Assembly: GCA_023383735.1 (NCBI GenBank)
Contig: JAHDYN010000121.1
Coordinates: 1 to 6,217, forward strand
Source: Gammaproteobacteria bacterium
Lineage (GTDB): Bacteria > Pseudomonadota > Gammaproteobacteria > Steroidobacterales > GCA-2729495
Direction: 5' to 3'
Length of the DNA: 6,217 nucleotides
The translations under genes were made by a program, and so were the position numbers. The notes under the pieces are model-generated. The model searched no databases and was not told the DNA's origin. It saw only the letters and a list, made by a program, of their open reading frames with translations. Shown here in pieces: positions 1-5,382 of the stretch. Each line of letters opens with the position of its first letter. Position 1 is the first letter of the stretch.

Positions 1-2073
1 TCGCTGCGCGCCACGATCATCCCGGCGCTGACCATTCCGGTGGCGATCATCTCGTCCTTCATCGTCATGGCCGCGCTCGGCTACACCATCAACACCCTGA
101 CCCTGCTCGGCCTGGTGCTGGCCATTGGCCTGGTCGTGGACGATGCAATCGTCGTCCTGGAAAACATCGTGCGAAAGATGGAACTCGGGCGCCCGCCCCT
201 GCTCGCTTCCATCGAGGGCAGCCAGGAGATCGGCTTTGCGGTGATCTCGACAACAGCCGTGCTGGTGGCGGTGTTCGTGCCGATCTCGTTCATGCCGGGC
301 AATGTCGGTCGCCTGTTCGGCGAATTCGGCATTTCGCTGGCGGCTGCGATCGCGGTGTCGGGTATTGTCGCGCTGACGCTGGTGCCGATGCTGACGTCAC
401 GCCTCTATGCCCGCGGCGTGAAGCGCGGGCGCCTGGCGACCTCGCTCGACCGGATCTTCCAGCGCCTCACGGAAGCGTACCGTGCCTCGCTCACGCGTTT
501 CATCGCCCTGCGCTGGGTGGCTGTCGGGGTGCTGGCGCTCGTCGCCCTGCTCGGTGCCGCCCTGTTCAGCAGCCTGCCGGGTGAGTACGCGCCCGCGGAG
601 GACCGCAACATGATGCTGATGATGGTCCGCGGCCCGGAAGGCGCTTCGCCCGAATACATGGACCGCCAGGTCCGCGTGATCGAAGGTCTGCTCAAACCCT
701 ATGTCGAGGCCGGCGACATCAAACGGGTGGTGTCCCGCACCGGCATGTGGGGCAGCGGCGGTGACGTGAATACCGCCTTCCTCTACATGCCGCTGGTATC
801 TCGCGCGGAGCGGGAACGGTCCGCACAGGAGCTTTCGGCAGAAATCCGTACCAAGGTGAGCGGCCTGCCCGGCGCGGTGGCGACCGTGTTCCTGCCGCCA
901 AGCCTGGCGATACGCTCCGGCGGCTCCGGCCTCGCGGTGATACTGAGCGCAACCAGCTATGAAGAACTGACCGCCTGGCAGGACCTGATCATCCAGAAGG
1001 TGGAGGAGGAGAATCCGCGCATACTCGGCATGCGCTCCGACTTCTTTCCGGGCAAGCCCAAGATCAGGATTGCGATCGACCGCGACCGTGCAGCCGATCT
1101 GGGCGTTTCCTTGCAGACCATCGGCAGTACGCTGGAGACCATGCTCGGCTCGCGGATCGTCACCAGCTTCGTGGAGCGCGGTGAGGAGTACAACGTCATT
1201 TTGCAGGGCGCAGCGCAGGACCGGGCAACACCCTCCGACCTGCAAAACATTTACGTGCGTTCGGAACGCTCGCCGCAGTTGATACCGCTGGCGAGCCTGG
1301 TACGGATCGAGGAGGTCGCCGGACCGAAGGAACTCAAGCGCTTCGACCAGCTGCGCTCGGTGACGCTGAGCGCAAGCCTGGCACCCGGGTACTCCATCGG
1401 CGAAGCAGTCACCTACATGGAGGAGCTGATCGCCAGAGTGCTGCCCCCCGAAGCCAGAATCGATTTCGATGGCGAGGCCCGCGAATACAAGCGCTCGGGG
1501 AACGCGATCTACCTGACCTTCGGCTTCGCGATGATCGTGGTATTCCTGATTCTTGCCGCACAGTTCGAGAGTTTCAGGCACCCGCTGATCATCATGCTGA
1601 CCGTGCCGATGGCCATTACCGGCGGGCTGGTCGGGCTCTGGATATTCGACTCATCGATCAACGTCTACAGCCAGATCGGCGCCATCATGCTGATCGGGCT
1701 CGCGGCCAAGAACGGCATCCTGATCGTCGAGTTTGCCAACCAGCTGAGGGATCGGGGCACGGAGTTCCATGCGGCCATCATCTCGTCGGCAAGCATCCGC
1801 CTGCGGCCGGTACTGATGACCAGCCTGTGTACCGCCTTTGGCGCCATTCCGCTGATGGCCGCCACCGGCGCCGGCACGGAATCACGGCGTACGCTCGGCG
1901 CCACGGTGTTTTTCGGTGTGACGATCTCGGTATTCCTGACCCTCTACCTGATACCGGCCATCTATGCGCTGCTGGCGCGCAAGACGCAGTCCCCGGAACA
2001 CATCAGCCGGGAGATCGAGAAACTGCAGCGCGATGAAGCAGAGACGCGGCCCGAATCAGCCCCGACGGGCTGA
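1..2073 (+). CDS. RND efflux transporter permease subunit, AcrB-like (5' end missing)
   Basis: This is an inner-membrane, proton-driven pump subunit of the resistance-nodulation-division family, which normally exports drugs or other small molecules with a periplasmic adaptor and an outer-membrane channel. The frame is open from base 1, so the gene starts upstream; 690 residues are visible. Aligned from memory to AcrB, the window opens near AcrB residue 361, at TM3, so TM1-2 and the first periplasmic loop are missing. Full length would be about 1,050 residues, normal for the family. The TM4 motif GLVVDDAIVVLEN carries the paired aspartates (codons 47-48, AcrB D407/D408). The other proton-relay residues are present: Lys in GLAAKNGIL (codon 570) and Arg and Thr in RLRPVLMT (codons 600 and 607). 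The second periplasmic loop lies roughly at codons 185-505, and a charged tail of about 30 residues ends the protein. The aromatic residues of AcrB's drug pocket are not conserved, so the substrate is unknown. No adaptor gene is in view; it would lie upstream if present. Family assignment is secure, subfamily is not. Confidence 0.95.
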   Translation, partial: SLRATIIPALTIPVAIISSFIVMAALGYTINTLTLLGLVLAIGLVVDDAIVVLENIVRKMELGRPPLLASIEGSQEIGFAVISTTAVLVAVFVPISFMPGNVGRLFGEFGISLAAAIAVSGIVALTLVPMLTSRLYARGVKRGRLATSLDRIFQRLTEAYRASLTRFIALRWVAVGVLALVALLGAALFSSLPGEYAPAEDRNMMLMMVRGPEGASPEYMDRQVRVIEGLLKPYVEAGDIKRVVSRTGMWGSGGDVNTAFLYMPLVSRAERERSAQELSAEIRTKVSGLPGAVATVFLPPSLAIRSGGSGLAVILSATSYEELTAWQDLIIQKVEEENPRILGMRSDFFPGKPKIRIAIDRDRAADLGVSLQTIGSTLETMLGSRIVTSFVERGEEYNVILQGAAQDRATPSDLQNIYVRSERSPQLIPLASLVRIEEVAGPKELKRFDQLRSVTLSASLAPGYSIGEAVTYMEELIARVLPPEARIDFDGEAREYKRSGNAIYLTFGFAMIVVFLILAAQFESFRHPLIIMLTVPMAITGGLVGLWIFDSSINVYSQIGAIMLIGLAAKNGILIVEFANQLRDRGTEFHAAIISSASIRLRPVLMTSLCTAFGAIPLMAATGAGTESRRTLGATVFFGVTISVFLTLYLIPAIYALLARKTQSPEHISREIEKLQRDEAETRPESAPTG

Positions 2074-2095
2074 CACAGGCAGGGACGGGCGGAGA

Positions 2096-2125
2096 GATAA
2101 AGGGTGACCCGGAACCGGGTCACCC
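2096..2125 (-). terminator. Rho-independent terminator of the alpha operon
   Basis: A perfect inverted repeat, GGGTGACCCGG at 2102-2112 and CCGGGTCACCC at 2115-2125, is separated by only two bases, so the RNA would form about 10 base pairs closed by a small loop. Read on the minus strand the hairpin begins 6 bases after the rplQ stop codon and is followed by TTTATC (2101-2096), a short U-rich run. That fits an intrinsic terminator for the ribosomal-protein operon. On the plus strand the hairpin is followed by ACCTATTC, which has no U-tract, so it is a poorer terminator for the converging RND gene, although a two-way role cannot be excluded. Confidence 0.85.
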
Positions 2126-2131
2126 ACCTAT

Positions 2132-2620
2132 TCAGGCAGCAGCGGCCTTCTTGGCAGCCTTCTTGCGCGGCTTGGCGGCAGTCTTGGCCTCGGCCTTTGG
2201 TGCGGCTGGCTTCTTTGCCACTTTCTTGCGTCCCTTGGGCTCCGGGCTTGCATCGGCCGGTGCCGCACGGTCCGTGAGCATGACCAGCGCCATCGGCGCG
2301 CAGTCACCGGCGCGGTAACCCATCTTCAGGATGCGCAGATAGCCACCCGGCCGGCTCTTGAAGCGCGGGCCGAGCTCGTTGAACAGCTTGCCCACCGAGG
2401 CCCGGTCGCGCAGCCGGGAGAAAGCCAGACGGCGGCGTGCCAATCCGTCTTCCTTGGCCAGGGTGATCAGCGGCTCGATGACACGCCGCAGCTCCTTGGC
2501 CTTGGGCACAGTCGTGCGGATGGTTTCTTCGCAGATCAACGAAGCAGCCATATTGCGGTACATGGCGGTCCGGTGGCTGCTCTTTCTGCCGAGGGCACGG
2601 CCGGCCTTACGGTGCATCAT
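2132..2620 (-). CDS. rplQ: 50S ribosomal protein L17
   Basis: L17 is a structural protein of the large ribosomal subunit, near the peptide exit tunnel. Residues 1 to about 118 match the family closely: HRKAGRALGR at the N-terminus, then TTVPKAKELRRVIEPLITLAK, LFNELGPRF and GGYLRILKMGYRAGDCAPMA. The protein has 162 residues against 127 in E. coli. The excess is a 44-residue C-terminal tail (about 119-162) rich in Lys, Ala and Pro, with 12 lysines, looking like a disordered histone-H1-like tail. The gene opens ATG ATG; the first ATG keeps the usual spacing before His3, but residue 2 is Met where the family has Arg. A weak ribosome binding site (ACGGA) lies about 10 bases upstream. It is the last gene of the operon, 59 bases after rpoA and directly before the terminator. 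Confidence 0.97.
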   Translation of the reverse strand: MMHRKAGRALGRKSSHRTAMYRNMAASLICEETIRTTVPKAKELRRVIEPLITLAKEDGLARRRLAFSRLRDRASVGKLFNELGPRFKSRPGGYLRILKMGYRAGDCAPMALVMLTDRAAPADASPEPKGRKKVAKKPAAPKAEAKTAAKPRKKAAKKAAAA

Positions 2621-2679
2621 GGTGACAAATTCCGTTAAATCTTCAGATCCGCCGGATCATTGCTGACCCGGGCGTTTAC

Positions 2680-3684
2680 TCAGGCTACCTGTTCGTCGTG
2701 CTTGAGCAGGCCCGGCGGCGGCCAGCTCTCCACACGCATGCCCAGCGACAGCCCATGGCTCTCCAGGACTTCCTTGATCTCGGTGAGCGACTTCTTGCCG
2801 AGATTCGGCGTCCGCAGCAGCTCGACTTCGGTGCGCTGCACCAGATCACCGATGTAGTTGATGTTTTCGGCCTTCAGGCAGTTCGCCGAGCGTACGGTTA
2901 GCTCGAGCTCATCGACCGGACGCAGCAGGATCGGCTCGATCGGCGACTCGGTGGTCGAAGCAGCGGCTTCGTCCTGGCCACGCAGTTCGAGGAACACGTC
3001 GAGCTGATCCTTCAGGATCGTGCCGGCGCGCCGGATTGCATCTTCCGGATTGATGGTGCCATTGGTCTCGATGTCGAGCACCAGCTTGTCGAGGTCGGTG
3101 CGCTGTTCGACACGCGCTGACTCGACGGTATAGGTCACCTTGCGGACCGGGCTGAAGGACGCATCGAGGCGCAGGTGGCCGATGGCCGAGGTTGTCTGCC
3201 CTTCAGCGTCAAGCTGCTGGGTGGCAGCCCGGTAGCCGCGGCCACGCTCGACAGTCAGCAGGATCTTGAGTTCGCCGGCATTGGTCAGGTTGGCGATCAC
3301 GTGGCGCGGGTTCACGACTTCCACGTCATGGTCGGTCGTGATGTCGCCGGCGGTGACCGGGCCGGGACCCTTGCGATGCAGGGTCAGTTCCACGCGGTCA
3401 CGCGCATGCATGCGCAGGGCCACGCCCTTGAGGTTGAGCAGAATCTCGACCACGTCCTCCTGCACACCTTCGATACTGGTGTACTCATGGAGCACGCCTT
3501 CGATCTCCGCCTCGACGATCGCAGCGCCGGGCATGCTCGACAGCAGGACGCGACGCAGGGCATTACCGAGCGTGTGACCGAAGCCGCGCTCAAGGGGTTC
3601 AATCACGATGCGGGCGCGGTTGCCGGCCTCGGCCTGCACGCGAACGTTACGCGGCTTCAGAAACTCACTGATTGATGGTTGCAT
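2680..3684 (-). CDS. rpoA: DNA-directed RNA polymerase subunit alpha
   Basis: The alpha subunit dimerises to start assembly of RNA polymerase and contacts promoter UP elements and activators. The product is 334 residues (E. coli 329). The N-terminal domain shows LERGFGHTLGNALRRVLLSS, with Arg45 of the assembly surface, and ARVEQRTDLDKLVLDIETNGTI. A variable linker at about 236-250 leads to the C-terminal domain, where LELTVRSANCLKAE and TPNLGKKSLTEI hold Arg265, Asn268, Cys269, Gly296, Lys298, Ser299 and Glu302. These DNA-contacting residues fall at the same numbers as in E. coli, which supports the start at 3684 (MQPSISEFLKPRNV). An in-frame ATG 72 bases upstream would overlap rpsD and add 24 residues unlike the family, so it is rejected. 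Residue 259 is Glu where E. coli has Asp, a conservative change in the sigma-contacting patch. The gene follows rpsD by 31 bases. An AAGAG at 3696-3700, 11 bases before ATG, is a mediocre ribosome binding site. Confidence 0.98.
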   Translation of the reverse strand: MQPSISEFLKPRNVRVQAEAGNRARIVIEPLERGFGHTLGNALRRVLLSSMPGAAIVEAEIEGVLHEYTSIEGVQEDVVEILLNLKGVALRMHARDRVELTLHRKGPGPVTAGDITTDHDVEVVNPRHVIANLTNAGELKILLTVERGRGYRAATQQLDAEGQTTSAIGHLRLDASFSPVRKVTYTVESARVEQRTDLDKLVLDIETNGTINPEDAIRRAGTILKDQLDVFLELRGQDEAAASTTESPIEPILLRPVDELELTVRSANCLKAENINYIGDLVQRTEVELLRTPNLGKKSLTEIKEVLESHGLSLGMRVESWPPPGLLKHDEQVA

Positions 3685-3715
3685 ATGCGAACCCACTCTT
3701 GATTGATTGGCTTGA

Positions 3716-4342
3716 TTACTTGGAATACAGCTCGACGACGAGGTTCTCGTTGACATCAGGCAGGATGTCTTCCCGTGCCGGCAGGGACTTCAGCGTTCCG
3801 GTCAGGTTCTTGTCGTCGACCAGCACCCAGTCGGGGAATCCCACCTGGCTTGCCATGGCGATGGCATTCCTGATCCGCGGCTGCTGGCGCGAGCGCTCGC
3901 GAACCTCGATGGTGTCACCGGCGGCAACCTGGCAGGACGGAATATTGACCACCTTCTTGTTGACCAGAATGGCGCAGTGACTGACAAGCTGCCGCGCCTC
4001 GGCGCGCGTCGAGGCAAAGCCCATCCGGTAGACCACGTTGTCCAGGCGCCCCTCCAGAAGCCTGAGGAGGTTCTCACCCGTCGAGCCCTTCATCTGCGAA
4101 GCCTTCTGATAGGTGATACGGAACTGGCGTTCCAGCACCCCGTACATGCGCCTCAGTTTCTGCTTCTCGCGCAACTGGAGACCGTAACCCGACAGGCGGG
4201 CCTTTTTGGTCGCCTGCTGCTTGGTCCCCGGGGGCGTCTCCAGCTTGCACTTGCTCTCAAGCGGCTTGATGCCACTCTTCAGGAACAGGTCTGTACCTTC
4301 CCGACGGGCAAGCTTGCAGGTGGGTCCACGATATCTGGCCAT
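3716..4342 (-). CDS. rpsD: 30S ribosomal protein S4
   Basis: S4 is a primary 16S rRNA binder that nucleates assembly of the small-subunit body. In E. coli it also represses its own operon by binding the leader before rpsM and takes part in rRNA antitermination. The product has 208 residues (E. coli 206). The N-terminal part reads CKLARREGTDLFLKSG and GYGLQLREKQKLRRMYGVLERQF. The RNA-binding S4 domain, about residues 98-160, contains RLDNVVYRMGF, TRAEARQLVSH and ILVNKKVVNIPS. The C-terminus NLVVELYSK is typical. The usual PGQHG motif near residue 40 is replaced by PGTKQQATKK, with a two-residue insertion relative to E. coli. Cysteines are at 9, 32, 123 and 137; only 9 and 32 lie near positions where zinc-type S4 proteins have cysteines, so a metal site is not supported. 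The start is well placed: AAAGGT at 4350-4355 overlaps the rpsK stop codon, 8 bases from ATG, implying translational coupling. Confidence 0.98.
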   Translation of the reverse strand: MARYRGPTCKLARREGTDLFLKSGIKPLESKCKLETPPGTKQQATKKARLSGYGLQLREKQKLRRMYGVLERQFRITYQKASQMKGSTGENLLRLLEGRLDNVVYRMGFASTRAEARQLVSHCAILVNKKVVNIPSCQVAAGDTIEVRERSRQQPRIRNAIAMASQVGFPDWVLVDDKNLTGTLKSLPAREDILPDVNENLVVELYSK

Positions 4343-4353
4343 TACTCTTACCT

Positions 4354-4794
4354 TTAAACGCGCCGCTTCTTCGGCGGACGACAGCCGTTGTGCGGAATGG
4401 GCGTGATGTCTTCAATGTTGCCGATGCGGAAGCCCACGCCGTTCAGCGAACGGACTGCCGACTCGCGACCCGGTCCCGGGCCGCTGACCAATACTTCCAG
4501 CGACTTGACGCCGTACTCCAGGGCTGCCTGTCCGGCACGCTCCGCTGCCACCTGGGCCGCAAACGGCGTGCTCTTGCGCGATCCCTTGAACCCGCAGCTG
4601 CCGGCCGTGCACCAGCTCAGCGTATTGCCCTGCCGGTCGGTGATGGTCACGATCGTGTTGTTGAACGTGGAATGGATGTGCGCGATGCCGTCGACGACAT
4701 GCCGCTTGCCCTTCTTCCTCGCCTTCGTCGCCGTAGCCGTGGCCGTGCCAGTCGCCGCCTCGGCGGTTTCCGGTGTTTCGGGTTCCTGTGCCAT
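4354..4794 (-). CDS. rpsK: 30S ribosomal protein S11 with N-terminal extension
   Basis: S11 sits on the small-subunit platform, binding 16S rRNA near the mRNA exit and the E site. The core is unmistakable: VVDGIAHIHSTFNNTIVTITDRQGN, SRKSTPFAAQVAAERAG, VSGPGPGRESAVRSLNGVGF and the C-terminus IPHNGCRPPKKRRV. The product has 146 residues against 129 in E. coli. The extra length is N-terminal: an acidic stretch (Glu4, 6, 9, 12) followed by a Thr-Ala repeat at 17-23, before the normal basic segment KARKKGKRH. The start at 4794 has a GAGAGAG ribosome binding site just upstream, and there is no alternative ATG or GTG between it and the core. A longer frame reaching 5118 would overlap rpsM and is not credible. 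The conserved loop after SW reads CTAGSCGFKG, with Cys62 and Cys67 where relatives have Ala and Ser. The stop is followed by two more in-frame TAA codons, the last overlapping the rpsD start. Confidence 0.97.
   Translation of the reverse strand: MAQEPETPETAEAATGTATATATKARKKGKRHVVDGIAHIHSTFNNTIVTITDRQGNTLSWCTAGSCGFKGSRKSTPFAAQVAAERAGQAALEYGVKSLEVLVSGPGPGRESAVRSLNGVGFRIGNIEDITPIPHNGCRPPKKRRV
4726..4747 (-). repeat. Hexanucleotide repeat encoding Thr-Ala in rpsK
   Basis: About three and a half copies of a six-base unit (plus strand GCCGTG or GCCGTA, with one diverged copy) lie within the extended 5' end of rpsK. On the coding strand each unit is ACG followed by an alanine codon, giving TATATAT at residues 17-23. 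The repeat is short and in frame, so copy-number change would lengthen or shorten the tail without a frameshift. Confidence 0.6.
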
Positions 4795-4824
4795 AACTCT
4801 CTCTGTGATCCTGTTGCGGTTGGC

Positions 4825-4849
4825 ATCGTCACCGGCTGCCGGTGACGAT
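4825..4849 (-). promoter_or_regulatory. Intercistronic hairpin between rpsM and rpsK
   Basis: A perfect 11-base inverted repeat, ATCGTCACCGG at 4825-4835 and CCGGTGACGAT at 4839-4849, has a 3-base loop. It starts 10 bases after the rpsM stop and ends 30 bases before the rpsK start. No U-tract follows on either strand, so it is unlikely to be a full intrinsic terminator. Plausible roles, all inferred, are mRNA stabilisation or processing, partial attenuation, or a binding site for a regulatory ribosomal protein such as S4. Confidence 0.6.
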
Positions 4850-4859
4850 TGCAGTGCCT

Positions 4860-5216
4860 CTATCGCCTGATTGCCCGACGCGGACCCTTGCGGGTTCTCG
4901 CATTGGTGCGCGTACGCTGGCCCCGCATCGGCAGACCCTTGCGATGCCGGATACCCCGGTAGCATCCGAGATCCATCAGGCGCTTGATGCTCATGGACAC
5001 TTCGCGGCGCAGGTCGCCCTCGACCGGAAAGCGTGCGATCTCGCCACGGATGGTCTCGACCTCCGCTTCGGTGAGATCCTTCACCTTGACGTCGGGTGCA
5101 ATACCCGATGCCGCGCAAACGTCGAGGGCACGCTGCCGCCCGACGCCGAAAATATGCGTTAACGCGATCCCCACATGCTTGTTGGGGGGAATATTGATGC
5201 CAGCGATACGTGCCAT
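4860..5216 (-). CDS. rpsM: 30S ribosomal protein S13
   Basis: S13 lies in the head of the small subunit, where it forms intersubunit bridges with the large subunit and its C-terminal tail reaches the P-site tRNA. The product has 118 residues, the same length as in E. coli. Visible signatures are MARIAGINIP, the helix-hairpin-helix region HIFGVGRQRAL, the segment REVSMSIKRLMDLGCYRGIRHR and the basic tail GQRTRTNARTRKGPRR. The ATG at 5216 is the only sensible start. It lies 28 bases after the rpmJ stop with GGAG and AGG elements upstream. In E. coli the region before rpsM is a long pseudoknot leader bound by S4; the short spacer here leaves no room for that structure unless it extends into rpmJ. 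Confidence 0.98.
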   Translation of the reverse strand: MARIAGINIPPNKHVGIALTHIFGVGRQRALDVCAASGIAPDVKVKDLTEAEVETIRGEIARFPVEGDLRREVSMSIKRLMDLGCYRGIRHRKGLPMRGQRTRTNARTRKGPRRAIRR

Positions 5217-5245
5217 TACACCTGCTCTCCAGTACCCGGAGCCAT
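5216..5245 (-). other. Nine-codon reading frame bridging rpmJ and rpsM
   Basis: The rpmJ stop is part of TAATG (5247-5243), which opens a frame encoding MAPGTGEQV. That frame ends in TAA at 5218-5216, again as TAATG, sharing one base with the rpsM start codon. The frame therefore fills the spacer exactly with one-base stop/start overlaps at both ends. It has no close ribosome binding site of its own, but a ribosome finishing rpmJ could restart on it. Function as a coupling element is inference; chance is a serious alternative, since a TAATG junction is a common sequence. Confidence 0.2.
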
Positions 5246-5358
5246 TAACCCTGACGCTGCTTGTGACGGGGATCGCTGCAGATCACCCGCACCACGCGAT
5301 TACGCCGAACGATCTTGCAGTTTCTGCAGATCTTCTTCACTGATGCCCGGACTTTCAT
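5245..5358 (-). CDS. rpmJ: 50S ribosomal protein L36
   Basis: L36 is the smallest large-subunit protein and stabilises 23S rRNA folding. The product is 37 residues, beginning MKVRASVKKICRNCK and ending DPRHKQRQG, nearly identical to the E. coli protein (38 residues, from memory). The zinc-ribbon ligands Cys11, Cys14, Cys27 and His32 are all present, so this is the zinc-binding form rather than the cysteine-free paralogue that some bacteria induce under zinc starvation. The start at 5358 is confirmed by a strong AGGAG at 5366-5370, 7 bases upstream. It lies 24 bases after secY and 28 before rpsM, the usual gammaproteobacterial position at the end of the spc operon. Confidence 0.97.
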   Translation of the reverse strand: MKVRASVKKICRNCKIVRRNRVVRVICSDPRHKQRQG

Positions 5359-5365
5359 GTTTCTA

Positions 5366-5370
5366 CTCCT
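5366..5370 (-). promoter_or_regulatory. Shine-Dalgarno sequence of rpmJ
   Basis: AGGAG on the minus strand with a 7-base spacer to the rpmJ ATG. It is the clearest ribosome binding site in the window and fixes the start of this very short gene. Confidence 0.8.
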
Positions 5371-5382
5371 GTGGCCTCTTTC

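Noticed and set aside
40..42. GTG as the start of the RND gene
   Set aside because: The frame is open and family-like back to base 1, so this is an internal valline codon in TM3.
397..1581. 394-codon open frame on the minus strand opposite the RND gene
   Set aside because: It lies antisense to a clearly conserved gene, has no recognisable domain, and its composition is what a high-GC antisense frame produces.
2646..2658. Inverted repeat GATCC-GCC-GGATC between rpoA and rplQ
   Set aside because: Only five base pairs with a three-base loop, which is within chance for a GC-rich spacer.
3175..3675. 166-codon plus-strand open frame within rpoA
   Set aside because: Antisense shadow of rpoA without recognisable domains or a convincing ribosome binding site.
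3696..3718. Repeated CTTGATT/GATTGATT and a possible internal promoter before rpoA
   Set aside because: The spacer is AT-richer than its surroundings, but no -35 and -10 pair with good spacing is visible. The repeats are too short to mean much.
3685..3756. 24-residue upstream extension of RpoA
   Set aside because: It overlaps rpsD, is Ser-rich and unlike any alpha subunit. The start at 3684 gives E. coli-identical numbering of the key C-terminal residues.
4795..5118. Long upstream extension of S11
   Set aside because: It would overlap most of rpsM out of frame and contains no S11-like sequence; the 4794 ATG has its own ribosome binding site.
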